This document shows, one piece after another, positions 1 to 7,908 of a stretch of DNA of 64,000 nt. A model generated the notes under the pieces. The model saw only the letters and a program-made list of their open reading frames with translations. It was not told the origin of the DNA and searched no databases. The DNA comes from Streptomyces graminofaciens (lineage in GTDB: Bacteria; Actinomycetota; Actinomycetes; Streptomycetales; Streptomycetaceae): assembly GCF_030294945.1 (NCBI RefSeq), contig NZ_AP018448.1, forward strand, positions 11,008,501 to 11,072,500, given 5' to 3'. The position numbers and the translations under genes were made by a program. How positions within the stretch are numbered: position 1 is the stretch's first letter; each line of letters starts with the position of its first letter.

Positions 1-1
1 C

Positions 2-211
2 GGCACACTCGGCGCCCTGGACCGTGAGGTGGTGCTGCTCTGGGCGTGGGAGGGGCTGACCCCGCGCGAGATAGCGGAAGTGACCGGACTGACCGCCAAC
101 GCCGTCAGCATCCGCCTGCACAGGGCAAAGAAGAAACTCGCCGCTCTGCTTGACCGAAAGAATGACGACAAGGCCGGACATGAGATGGGTGAAGGAAGGA
201 GCAACCGGTGA
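2..211 (+). CDS. ECF RNA polymerase sigma factor, C-terminal end (partial)
   Basis: Only the last ~69 residues lie in the window; the frame is open from base 2. They contain a region-4 helix-turn-helix (LTPREIAEVTGLTANAVSIRL followed by a basic helix), which recognises the -35 element. The tail is charged and ends in GRSNR. The stop overlaps the start of the next gene by four bases (GTGA), so the two are translationally coupled. That is the usual arrangement of an ECF sigma factor and its membrane partner. The subfamily cannot be told without the N-terminal half. Confidence 0.85.
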   Translation, partial: GTLGALDREVVLLWAWEGLTPREIAEVTGLTANAVSIRLHRAKKKLAALLDRKNDDKAGHEMGEGRSNR

Positions 212-816
212 ACGACGAAGAACTGCTGGCCCGGATGAGGGCCATCGACCCGGCGCGGACCTCTGATGCTCCCCAGCCCGACATCAACCGTCTCCTGGAG
301 GCCACCATGACCGCCGACACCACAGTCCGCACCTCCCCCCGCACATCGGACCGCCCCCGCCGCCCCCTGCTGCTGGCCGCAGCAGCCGCCGCTGTGCTCA
401 CGGTGGGAGCCGGCATCACCTGGGGAGTCACGGCGACCCGCGATACTCCTCCGGCCGCGGCCGCCCCGCTGGTCCTGACCGTCCAGCAGGACACAGGCGG
501 CGGCCCTGCCACAGCGTGCGCCGAGCTCGACGTCACCACCCTGCGCCAGTACACGACCGCCTTCGAGGGCACCGCGACCTCCATCGACGGCGACCAGATC
601 ACTCTCCGAGTGGACCACTGGTACCGCGGCGAAGACGCCTCCACCGTCCGGCTCGACAACATCCACGAAGGACAACTGGAGTCATTCGGCCAGGAGTTCG
701 CTGTCGGCCAGACCTACCTCGTCTACGCCAAGGACGGCAAGGTCCCGGTGTGCTACGGCGATGCCGAGGCCACCCCGAAGCTGCGGAGCCTCTACGACCG
801 AGCGTTCGGGCAGTGA
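208..816 (+). CDS. Membrane-anchored protein cotranscribed with ECF sigma factor (possible anti-sigma)
   Basis: 202 residues, GTG start overlapping the sigma stop. About 50 charged cytoplasmic residues (MNDEELLARMRAIDPAR) are followed by one hydrophobic segment at about residues 51-72, then a ~130-residue outer domain. Position and topology fit an anti-sigma or sigma-associated membrane protein. I see no zinc-binding HxxxCxxC anti-sigma motif, so the role is inferred from context only. The outer domain has two cysteines and resembles no family I recognise. Confidence 0.7.
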   Translation: MNDEELLARMRAIDPARTSDAPQPDINRLLEATMTADTTVRTSPRTSDRPRRPLLLAAAAAAVLTVGAGITWGVTATRDTPPAAAAPLVLTVQQDTGGGPATACAELDVTTLRQYTTAFEGTATSIDGDQITLRVDHWYRGEDASTVRLDNIHEGQLESFGQEFAVGQTYLVYAKDGKVPVCYGDAEATPKLRSLYDRAFGQ

Positions 817-1079
817 GCGCACAAGCTCGGCGGCTGTTCCGTCTCGCAAGGTCTGCCGTTGCCTCGTTGCGAGGTTCAGCGGGAGCCGGTCGGTAAACGC
901 GTCACCGCTCGCATCGCCCTGCCCGATGACCTGGGCGGGGACGTCACCGGACGCCGCCCCCCAGTAGCAGCCGGCGCTCGCCTTCGGCCCCCGCCTTCAC
1001 TGGCGGTCTGATGAGAACCGGCGCGCTACAGGGGGGCGATGTCGGTGGGGGAGAGGTCGGGGCGGGCGCGGTGCAGACG

Positions 1080-1360
1080 TGCGGGGTGGCGACCGCAGCA
1101 CCTGCCGCCTGGGCGAGGGTGGTGGTGCGGCCGACGTACTGAAAGCGGCCTTCGGTGTCGTATCTGCCGAGCAGCAGCGTGCGGGGAACGGTCAGAGAGC
1201 CGGTGATCGCGCCGACGATCGCCTCGCTCGTCTCGCGGACCTTGTATTTCTGCCAGCCCCTCACCGACGGGCGGTAGGCGTCGTCCAGCCTCTTGAAGAC
1301 CACCTCCTCCATCCCGACCGACGCCCATGTCAGCCACTCGGCTGAGGTGGTGAGCCCGGG
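1080..1360 (-). pseudogene. Remnant of an ATP-dependent DNA ligase
   Basis: On the minus strand the text SAEWLTWASVGMEEVVFKRL, then DDAYRPSVRGWQKYKVR, then GSLTVPRTLLLGRYDTEG and YVGRTTTLAQAAGAAVA is the end of the adenylation domain and start of the OB-fold of actinobacterial ATP-dependent DNA ligases (VVxKRL and WxKYK motifs). Nothing upstream encodes the AMP-lysine motif, and similarity stops after the AAGAAVA stretch, so both ends are missing. It is a fragment about 90 residues long. Confidence 0.75.
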
Positions 1361-1370
1361 AGAAGTCGGC

Positions 1371-1402
1371 TTCTCGGTTCCTCGCTTTCTCGGTTCCTCG
1401 CT
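1371..1402. repeat. Perfect 16-bp tandem duplication
   Basis: TTCTCGGTTCCTCGCT occurs twice back to back (1371-1386 and 1387-1402) next to the edge of the ligase remnant. It looks like slippage or a junction scar. It has no clear function. Confidence 0.8.
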
Positions 1403-1534
1403 CGGTCCAGGGATTGCGTAGAGGCTGCGCCGGCCCGCTTCGGCGAAAGTCCGGCCTGAGGCGGCCGCGGTCGATCCGGCCGCGTCGCGCGACTGTGTGG
1501 ATCTCCGCGCGTGCCGGGACCGGCGGGCTACGCC

Positions 1535-2752
1535 CTAGGCGAGCCGCTCGATCAGCATGGCCATGCCCTGCCCGCCACCGACGCACATCGTCTCCAGGCC
1601 GATCTGCTTGTCATGGGCCTGAAGGTTGTTGATGAGCGATCCGGTGATCCGCGCTCCGGTCATCCCATAGGGGTGGCCCAACGCGATGGCCCCGCCCGAA
1701 ACGTTGAGTTTGTCCTCGTCGATCTGCAGCACCCGTGCAGAGCCGAGCACCTGCACGGCGAATGCTTCGTTGATCTCGACGAGATCAACGTCGCTCATGG
1801 TCAGGCCTGCGTGGTCGAGTGCCTGACGGGTGGCCTCGATGGGGCCGAGGCCCATGATCTCCGGTGAGAGAGCGGTCACGCCGGTGGAGATGATGCGGGC
1901 CAGCGGCTGCAGGCCGAGTTCACGCGCCCGGACATCGGACATGATGACGAGGGCCGCCGCTCCGTCGTTGAGCGGGCACGAGTTGCCGGCGGTGACGGAG
2001 CCCTTCTCACGGAAGACCGGCTTGAGCGCGGAGACCGCATCGAGCGTCGTCCCGGGCCGCGGGCAGTCGTCCTCGGTCACGATCGAGCCGTCGGGCAGGG
2101 TGATCGGGGTGATCTCCTTGCGGAAGTGGCCGCGCGCGATGGCCTCCTCGGCTCGGTGCTGCGAACGAACCGCCCACCGGTCCTGCTCTTCGCGACTGAT
2201 GCCCGTGAGGGAGGCAACGTTCTCCGCGGTTTCACCCATGCTGATGTACACGTCGGGCACCACTCCCGACTCGCGAGGGTCGGTCCAGGCCTCGTGGCTC
2301 GCCTGCCTGGCGGCCGAGCGCGCCTGAGCGACGCCGAACGCGGGATTCTGCGTGTCCGGCCAGGAGTCCGAGTTGCCGTTGACATACCGGGACACGGCCT
2401 CTGTGCCCGCCGAGATGTAGGCCGAACCCTCGCCTGCCTTGATCGCGTGGAAGGCCATCCGCGTCGTCTGCAGCGACGATGAGCAGTAGCGGGTCACCGT
2501 GGTGCCCGGCAGGTTGTCGTAGCCCAGTTGGACCGCGACGTTGCGCGCCAGGTTGAAGCCTTGTTCGCCACCGGGCAGACCGCAGCCGAGGATCAGGTCT
2601 CCGATCTCGTCGGGGTCGAGTCCCGGGACCTTGGCGAGCGCCGCAGCGATCACCTGGGTGGCGAGATCGTCGCTGCGCATCTCCTTCAGCGACCCTTTGA
2701 ACGCCCGACCGATCGGCGAGCGGGCGTAGGACACAATCACGGCTTCGGGCAT
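1535..2752 (-). CDS. Acetyl-CoA acyltransferase (thiolase)
   Basis: 405 residues, the normal thiolase length. It would cleave 3-ketoacyl-CoA with CoA in beta-oxidation-like chain shortening. The catalytic triad is present: Cys90 (TRYCSSS), His360 (GGAIALGHPYG) and Cys390 (CVGGGQG). The start at MPEAVIVSYARSPIGR is chosen because the family begins there; the frame is open further upstream. It stands alone on the minus strand, divergent from the acyl-CoA dehydrogenase operon. One of the three shared promoter elements lies 112 bp upstream of the ATG, so it is probably co-regulated with the units at 9.4-12.5 kb. Confidence 0.93.
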   Translation of the reverse strand: MPEAVIVSYARSPIGRAFKGSLKEMRSDDLATQVIAAALAKVPGLDPDEIGDLILGCGLPGGEQGFNLARNVAVQLGYDNLPGTTVTRYCSSSLQTTRMAFHAIKAGEGSAYISAGTEAVSRYVNGNSDSWPDTQNPAFGVAQARSAARQASHEAWTDPRESGVVPDVYISMGETAENVASLTGISREEQDRWAVRSQHRAEEAIARGHFRKEITPITLPDGSIVTEDDCPRPGTTLDAVSALKPVFREKGSVTAGNSCPLNDGAAALVIMSDVRARELGLQPLARIISTGVTALSPEIMGLGPIEATRQALDHAGLTMSDVDLVEINEAFAVQVLGSARVLQIDEDKLNVSGGAIALGHPYGMTGARITGSLINNLQAHDKQIGLETMCVGGGQGMAMLIERLA

Positions 2753-2860
2753 CTGAGTGCTCTTCTCGATGATCTGGCGGTGGGTTCTGTCCGGGCGAGC
2801 GGCTCTCAAGCTCCGGCAGAACAGGGGTTACGTCAGCAAGGTAGCCACCCGAAACAGGTA

Positions 2861-2904
2861 CTCCATAGGACGATCGCGCCTCGCCGTGGTACGTCCGCGC
2901 CAGA
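2861..2904. promoter_or_regulatory. Conserved bipartite element, copy A (upstream of thiolase)
   Basis: CATAGGACGATCGCGCC at 2864-2880 and TGGTACG at 2887-2893 followed by a GCC block. The same two boxes with the same 23-bp start-to-start distance occur at 10423/10446 and 12592/12615. All three are in the same orientation, 89-116 bp upstream of minus-strand starts. It is a probable binding site for one of the two AraC-type regulators at 12.6-14.7 kb. Confidence 0.75.
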
Positions 2905-3241
2905 CGACCCCTGCCCGTTTCGTCTTGGTTCAGGTACCTCGGTGAGCGCCTCGCCCCGGCCCGCCGCCCTCCCGCATGCCGTCGGCGACCGAGGCAATCG
3001 CATACAGACGTTCGGCGGCACTGCGGAGCGAACACGCCACCGATCCGTGCCTGCCCGCGGGCATGGCCGCCCATCACCCGCTCGACCAGACCCGTCAACA
3101 CGGTTGATGTGTGGGGAGTTGATGGGGGCACCGCCGGCGGACTGCACTGCGCGCGATGGAGGCCCGCCGTGGCGTACGTCATGTCCGCCTGCCTCGCAGA
3201 CGGGTTGACGGAATCGACCCGCCTAAGAAAACTAAGCACCC

Positions 3242-3256
3242 GCATAGTTACTATGC
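3242..3256. promoter_or_regulatory. Inverted repeat, possible repressor operator
   Basis: GCATAG-TTA-CTATGC: perfect 6-bp arms around a 3-bp centre, 71 bp upstream of the acyl-CoA dehydrogenase GTG in an A/T-rich patch. The operon ends with its own TetR gene, which is the natural candidate ligand. Confidence 0.5.
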
Positions 3257-3262
3257 ACTCGC

Positions 3263-3301
3263 TTACTTCCTACTTCCTACTCCCTGCTTCTTACTTCCTA
3301 T
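3263..3301 (+). repeat. ACTTCCT heptamer repeat
   Basis: Three adjacent copies (ACTTCCT, ACTTCCT, ACTCCCT) and one more after a 7-base gap form a pyrimidine-rich stretch just upstream of the ribosome binding site of the acyl-CoA dehydrogenase gene. It is unlike the surrounding base composition. Confidence 0.7.
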
Positions 3302-3326
3302 TTCCGGCGAGCGACGAGGAGCTCCT

Positions 3327-4472
3327 GTGCGCCGTACTGTCTTCGATGCCGACCACGAGGCCTTCCGGACCTCCGTCCGGGCATTCGTGGAGCGCGAGCT
3401 GCGGCCGCGCCAGGAGGAGTTCATCCAGCAGCGGGCGATCGACCGCGCCGCGTGGAAGGCCGCTGGGCAGCAAGGACTGCTCGGGCTGCTGATACCGGAG
3501 CAGTACGGCGGCAGCGAGGCGGGTGACTATCGCTTCACCGCGGTTCTGCACGAGGAATTCGCCAGGCTGTCGGTGGCATTCGCCTCCTCGTTCACCATCC
3601 ACTGCGAGGTCGTCGCCCCCTACCTGGTCGAGCTGACCACCGAGGAGCAGCGTGAGCGCTGGCTGCCGAGGTTCTGCGCGGGCGAGCTGGTCACCGCGAT
3701 CGGTATGACCGAGCCCTCGGCAGGTTCCGATCTTGCGGCCCTGCGGACCACGGCCGTGCGCGACGGCGAGAACTGGACCCTCAACGGCTCCAAGACCTTC
3801 ATCACCAACGGCTTCGGCGCCGACCTCGTGGTCGTCGCCGCTCGCACCAGCCCGGAGAAGGGCGCCAAGGGCATCACGCTGTTCGCCGTGGAGACGGACA
3901 TGCCCGGTTTCGAGCGCGGGCGCAAGCTGGAGAAGGTCGGTCAGCACGAAGCCGACACCGCCGAGCTGTTCTTCCACGACGTGCGCGTCCCGGGCGCCAA
4001 CGTCATCGGCGAAGTCGACCGCGGCTTCATCCACATGATGGAGCGGCTCCCGCAGGAGCGGATCGGTGCCGCCGTGCTCAACCTGGCCCACGCCGCGCAG
4101 ATCCTGGACGAGACGCTGGAGTATGTGAAGGAGCGGAAGGCCTTCGGCCAGTCCGTCGGCTCCTTCCAGTACAACAAGTTCCGGCTGGCCGAGATGGTCA
4201 CCCAGATCGAGGTGACCCAGGCCTTCGTCGACCAGTGCGTCGCGGCCCACGTCACGGGCCGGCTCTCGGCGGTGGACGCGGCCAAGGCCAAGTGGTGGAC
4301 CGCCCAGGTGCAGAACGAGGTCCTCGACGCCTGCGTCCAACTGCACGGCGGGTACGGCTACATGAACGAATACCGGGTCGCCCGAGCCTGGCAGGACGCC
4401 CGCGTCACCAAGATCTGGGCCGGCTCGAACGAAATCATGAAGGAACTCATCGGCCGCGACCTCGGCCTGTAA
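3327..4472 (+). CDS. Acyl-CoA dehydrogenase
   Basis: 381 residues with the GTG preceded by GAGGAG; upstream in-frame codons read through the low-complexity leader and were rejected. FAD-dependent alpha,beta-dehydrogenation of an acyl-CoA, with electrons to ETF. TEPSAGSDL, NGSKTFITNG and LHGGYGYMNEYRVARAWQD are family signatures. The usual catalytic YEG is WAG here (Ala365); Glu244 in LPQERIG sits where isovaleryl- and long-chain enzymes keep their base, so it is probably active with a branched or long substrate. First gene of an operon with two SDRs and a TetR gene. Confidence 0.92.
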   Translation: MRRTVFDADHEAFRTSVRAFVERELRPRQEEFIQQRAIDRAAWKAAGQQGLLGLLIPEQYGGSEAGDYRFTAVLHEEFARLSVAFASSFTIHCEVVAPYLVELTTEEQRERWLPRFCAGELVTAIGMTEPSAGSDLAALRTTAVRDGENWTLNGSKTFITNGFGADLVVVAARTSPEKGAKGITLFAVETDMPGFERGRKLEKVGQHEADTAELFFHDVRVPGANVIGEVDRGFIHMMERLPQERIGAAVLNLAHAAQILDETLEYVKERKAFGQSVGSFQYNKFRLAEMVTQIEVTQAFVDQCVAAHVTGRLSAVDAAKAKWWTAQVQNEVLDACVQLHGGYGYMNEYRVARAWQDARVTKIWAGSNEIMKELIGRDLGL

Positions 4473-4510
4473 GGCCCATGGACACCTCATCTTCCGGATT
4501 GGAGCGCCCG

Positions 4511-5248
4511 ATGGGCAACCTCAGCTTCGACTTCACCGGCCGCACCGTGATCATCACCGGCGCAGCCCGCGGCATCGGCCTCGAACTCGGCCGGCACCTA
4601 CGCACTTCAGGCGCGGACGTGGTCCTGGTCGACCGAGACGCGGACGAACTCCTCGCGGCGGCGAAGGAGTTGGACGCCCTCTGGGTGGCCGCGGACGTCA
4701 CCTCCAGCTCCGACGCGGAGCGTGTCGTCGCCACCGCGCTGGCCGAGACCGGCCGCGTCGACGTCCTGGTCAACAACGCCGGGATGCTGCGCGACGGCGT
4801 CCTGTGGAAGCTCACCGACGACGACTGGGACGCCGTCCTGGCCGTCCACGCGGGCGGCACCTTCCGGTTCACCCGGGCGTGCGTCCCCCACTTCCGCGCC
4901 CAGGGCTATGGCCGGGTCGTCAACGTCACCTCCTACTCAGGCCTGCACGGCAACATCGGCCAGTCCAATTACGCCACCGCCAAAGCCGGGATCATCGGCT
5001 TCACCCGCACCGCCGCCAAAGAGCTCGCCCGCTTCGGCGTCACTGTGAACGCCATCTCCCCCAACGCGGAGACCCGCATGGTCTCTTCCGTCCCCGCCGA
5101 GAAGCGCGCCGAGCTGACTGCCGGCATCCCGATGGGCCGCTTCGGCGACCCGAGCGAGATGTGCGCGGCTGTCGCCTTCCTCGCCTCTGAGGAGGCCGGC
5201 TACATCACCGGTGCCGTGCTGCCCGTCGACGGCGGCCTGTCCATCTGA
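4511..5248 (+). CDS. SDR-family oxidoreductase (3-hydroxyacyl-CoA or ketoreductase type)
   Basis: 245 residues. TGAARGIGLELG cofactor loop, NNAG, and catalytic Ser/YATAK (Tyr-x3-Lys) in the standard classical SDR order; ends with GAVLPVDGGLSI. The start at MGNLSFDF is preceded by GGAG at good spacing; an upstream ATG at 4478 lacks one. It lies 38 bp after the acyl-CoA dehydrogenase and 16 bp before a second SDR. Likely role is oxidation of a 3-hydroxyacyl-CoA or a ring alcohol in the same pathway; the substrate cannot be read from sequence. Confidence 0.88.
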   Translation: MGNLSFDFTGRTVIITGAARGIGLELGRHLRTSGADVVLVDRDADELLAAAKELDALWVAADVTSSSDAERVVATALAETGRVDVLVNNAGMLRDGVLWKLTDDDWDAVLAVHAGGTFRFTRACVPHFRAQGYGRVVNVTSYSGLHGNIGQSNYATAKAGIIGFTRTAAKELARFGVTVNAISPNAETRMVSSVPAEKRAELTAGIPMGRFGDPSEMCAAVAFLASEEAGYITGAVLPVDGGLSI

Positions 5249-5264
5249 CCTCTCTGGAGCCCCT

Positions 5265-6023
5265 GTGAACATCCTCGACCGCTTCCGCCTCGACGACCGC
5301 GTCGCCATCGTCACCGGTGCTTCCTCCGGTCTCGGCGTCGCCTTCGCCCAGGCCCTCGCCGAAGCCGGGGCCGACGTCGTCCTGGCCGCCCGACGCACCG
5401 ACCGGCTCGCCGACACCGCCCGCCTCGTCGAGGCCACGGGCCGCCGCGCCCTGTGCGTCAAGGCCGACGTCGCCTCGCCCGACGACTGTCATGCGGTCGC
5501 GGCGGCCGCCGCGGACTTCGGCCACGTCGGCGTCCTGGTCAACAACGCCGGCGTGGCCGATGCGGTCCCGGCCGGCCGGGAGACACCGGAGCACTTCCGG
5601 CACATCATCGACATCAACCTCATGGGTGCCTACTGGATGGCCCAGGCGGCAGCCCGAGTGATGACCGGCGGCGGCTCCATCGTCAACATCGCCAGCGTCC
5701 TCGGCCTGGTCAACACCGGCCTGCCGCAGGCCGGCTACTCCTCCTCCAAGGCGGGCCTGCTCGGTCTCACCCGCGACCTGGCCGCCCAGTGGAGCCAACG
5801 CAAGAACATCCGTGTCAACGCCCTCGCCCCCGGCTACTTCGCCTCCGAAATGACCGCCCGCCAGGAGGCCGACACCATCGACAACATCGTCCGCCGCATC
5901 CCGCTTCCCCGCACCGGCGAACCCGAGGAACTCGCCGCCGCCGTGCTCTTCCTCGCCTCCGACGCCTCCAGCTACGTCACCGGCACCACCCTCACCGTCG
6001 ACGGCGGCCTCGTCATCAGCTGA
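5265..6023 (+). CDS. SDR-family oxidoreductase
   Basis: 252 residues from a GTG preceded by TGGAG. Contains TGASSGLGVAFA, NNAG, NIASVLGLVNTG with YSSSKAG (catalytic Tyr and Lys), and the C-terminal TVDGGLVIS. Basic residues after the second strand (AARRTDR) suggest NADP(H). It is not a close copy of the preceding SDR, so this is probably two steps rather than a recent duplication. It is followed within 36 bp by the TetR regulator. Confidence 0.88.
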   Translation: MNILDRFRLDDRVAIVTGASSGLGVAFAQALAEAGADVVLAARRTDRLADTARLVEATGRRALCVKADVASPDDCHAVAAAAADFGHVGVLVNNAGVADAVPAGRETPEHFRHIIDINLMGAYWMAQAAARVMTGGGSIVNIASVLGLVNTGLPQAGYSSSKAGLLGLTRDLAAQWSQRKNIRVNALAPGYFASEMTARQEADTIDNIVRRIPLPRTGEPEELAAAVLFLASDASSYVTGTTLTVDGGLVIS

Positions 6024-6058
6024 GCAGACCGACAGACGTGATCCGCAAGAATGGGCGC

Positions 6059-6685
6059 GTGACAACCAGCGCAACCGACGACCTGTGGGGCGAGGCCGGC
6101 CCCGGCTCCCGGCGCATCCTCGAGGCGGCGCTCACCGCCTTCGCCGCCCGCGGCTACCACGGCGCCTCCACCCGCGACATCGCCGCCGCCGCCGGGATGA
6201 GCCCGTCGGCCGTCTACGCACACCACCGCACGAAAGAAGACCTCCTCTACGCGATCAGCCTCGCCGGCCACCGCAGCGCACTGGCCGCAGTGGAACGCGC
6301 CCTGGGGGAGGAGGTGACGGCGGTCGGCCGGCTACGGGCGCTGGTTCACGACTACACCGCCTGGCACGCCCGCCACCACCAGCTGGCCCGCGTCGTCCAG
6401 TACGAGCTCGGCGCACTCGCGCCGGACCACCGTGACGAGATCCTCCGGCTCCGCCGCCGCACCGAGGAAGTGGTGCTCGACGAGATCGCGGCCGGCATCG
6501 CGTCCGGGGCGTTCCGCACCGAGGACCCGGGCGGTGTCGCGCTGGCGGTACTCTCCCTCGGCGTCGACGTCAGCCGGTGGTACGCCCCCGGCGGCCACCA
6601 CACTCCCGTCAGCCTCGGCCGCCGCTACGCGACGCTGGTGCTGGCCATGCTGGGCACCGACCACCGTTCCGCGACCGCAGGCTGA
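6059..6685 (+). CDS. TetR-family transcriptional regulator
   Basis: About 208 residues. The N-terminal helix-turn-helix (AFAARGYHGASTRDIAAAAG, then SAVYAHHRTKEDLLYAI) is typical TetR/FadR-like; the C-terminal ligand domain contains HHQLARVVQYELGAL. Start codon uncertain: GTG at 6059 or GTG at 6038, neither with a strong ribosome binding site. Last gene of the acyl-CoA dehydrogenase operon, so it probably represses that operon in response to an acyl-CoA ligand; the 3242 palindrome is a candidate operator. Confidence 0.88.
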   Translation: MTTSATDDLWGEAGPGSRRILEAALTAFAARGYHGASTRDIAAAAGMSPSAVYAHHRTKEDLLYAISLAGHRSALAAVERALGEEVTAVGRLRALVHDYTAWHARHHQLARVVQYELGALAPDHRDEILRLRRRTEEVVLDEIAAGIASGAFRTEDPGGVALAVLSLGVDVSRWYAPGGHHTPVSLGRRYATLVLAMLGTDHRSATAG

Positions 6686-6710
6686 CGAACGACGTCGACT
6701 CTCTCCCATC

Positions 6711-6860
6711 ACGGCTACGTCGTGCTTGGTCAGCCACGGGCGCCCCGGTTTCCCGGAGAAGTCGAGCACCCAGATGCCGAGTTGGGGATGGTCGGCCTGC
6801 CAGACCTCCCTGGGTGCGCTGCCTCTCTCCGGCAGTTCGAACCCACGCCTCCCGGCGGCG
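6711..6860 (-). mobile_element. Fragment of an rve-type (DDE) transposase
   Basis: Reading the minus strand gives FELPERGSAPREVWQADHPQ, then LGIWVLDFSGKPGRPWLT. This is the start of a retroviral-type integrase core, where the first catalytic Asp is in the WQADH motif and GKPGRPWLT leads into the second strand. The expected following ILDDxSR is replaced by unrelated sequence and no other part of a transposase or terminal repeat is seen. An old insertion scar about 50 codons long. Confidence 0.65.
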
Positions 6861-7089
6861 CTTGGCGCTCCGGTGCGCCATCACTATCGGCCCCGGATCG
6901 ACAAGGGTGACGATCTCGTGCACTGTGCCTGCCGGGGGCTCGGCCGATCCCGCCGGGCCGCGACGCCGGACGCCTGCCGTTGGATCGCCGCTGTCGGGAG
7001 TCCAGGCGTCCTCAAGGCCAGGCCCTCGATGAACATCCAGGGCATCGAAGCGGCCCGCGTGATGGGCAACCAGCCACCGCTGAGCGGCT

Positions 7090-7553
7090 CGGTAGGGCAC
7101 CTGCATCGCTGGCGGAGCCGCTGTGAGCGTCACCCGGTCGGGCGGGTGAGCACCCTGCTGCTCGGCACCCCCTGCAGGCACGCGCCGCGAAGAGCAGGCC
7201 GGGGCCCGTCGCGGCGCCGCCAGGGCGGACGCTGCCGCGAAGCCGACCAGGCCCACAAGGAAGGTCCGCTCGCGTCCGACCAGGTCGGCGATCCGACCGC
7301 CCACAGGCGGACTCCCGAACGCGAGCGTGTATAGCGTGTATGCGGTAATCACTCACTGGCGGCTGTCATCGAACGCCCCCAGTCCCCGCTGGGCCGAGGG
7401 CAGAGCGATGTTCACGATCGTGGTGTCCAAGGACACCATCGGCTGCGAGGGCGATCACGCCCAGGCCCACCACCGATCCGGATCAGGAGACAGCTCGTCC
7501 GATCGGGCGTCGGCGGTGGCCGAAGTTCTGCTGGGGGTCTCACCGGCTCGCAT
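7090..7553 (-). pseudogene. Decayed MFS (DHA2/EmrB-type) drug transporter, N-terminal part
   Basis: Starting at an ATG at 7553 the minus strand reads MRAGETPS..., then DPDRWWA; after a missing base the frame moves to LGVIALA, then MVSLDTTIVNIALPSAQRGL. The expected SRQWVITAYTL is interrupted by TGA in place of Trp (near 7349); it continues as VITAYTLYTLAFGSPPVGG, RIADLVGRERTFLVGLVGF, then shifts frame again to GPGLLFAARA. At least three frameshifts, one nonsense codon and loss of the remaining ten or so helices mean it is dead. Best read as an EmrB-like 14-TM transporter. Confidence 0.75.
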
Positions 7554-7908
7554 GCGCTCAGTCTGGGTGAGCCGGCTCCTGACCGCCTCCTGACCGCCTC
7601 CGCGCCATCCCGGCGTGGGGCGTCGCGATGGCCAATGTGCGCGGCCAAGATGCAGGAAGGATCGTCGGTCGCGCAGGCCGTGGTGAGTTGCGGCGGTCGG
7701 ACGCGGCGCGGGACAGAGAACCGCTCGCCAGATGCTCGCTCCTTTGCCTCGCGGTCGTCCATCCGCACGAGCATGCCCCTGAAGCGTCACGCCGGCCCCT
7801 CCGGCCGGCACCTTCGAAGGCGATCGGGTGGCGGGAGGGAATCTCGCCCCGCGGGCCACCCGACCTTCGAAGATGGCGAGACCTCGATGACCGAGCGTCT
7901 GCTGGTGG
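7554..7908. other. Non-coding stretch
   Basis: 355 bp between the transporter remnant and the end of the acyl-CoA ligase gene. I find no recognisable gene or repeat; frames open here have no family features. Probably residue of the same degraded insertion. Confidence 0.4.

Larger units (their letters stand above)
2753..3326. other. Divergent control region between thiolase and acyl-CoA dehydrogenase
   Basis: 574 bp without a convincing gene. It holds the conserved bipartite element at 2861-2904 (thiolase side), the perfect GCATAG-TTA-CTATGC palindrome at 3242-3256, and a low-complexity C/T run of ACTTCCT heptamers at 3263-3301 just before the acyl-CoA dehydrogenase start. The local drop in GC around 3220-3300 suggests the promoter of the rightward operon. 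Confidence 0.6.

Noticed and set aside
105..662. Long minus-strand frame opposite the anti-sigma-like gene
   Set aside because: Ser/Arg/Val-rich shadow of a well-supported plus-strand gene; no start signal.
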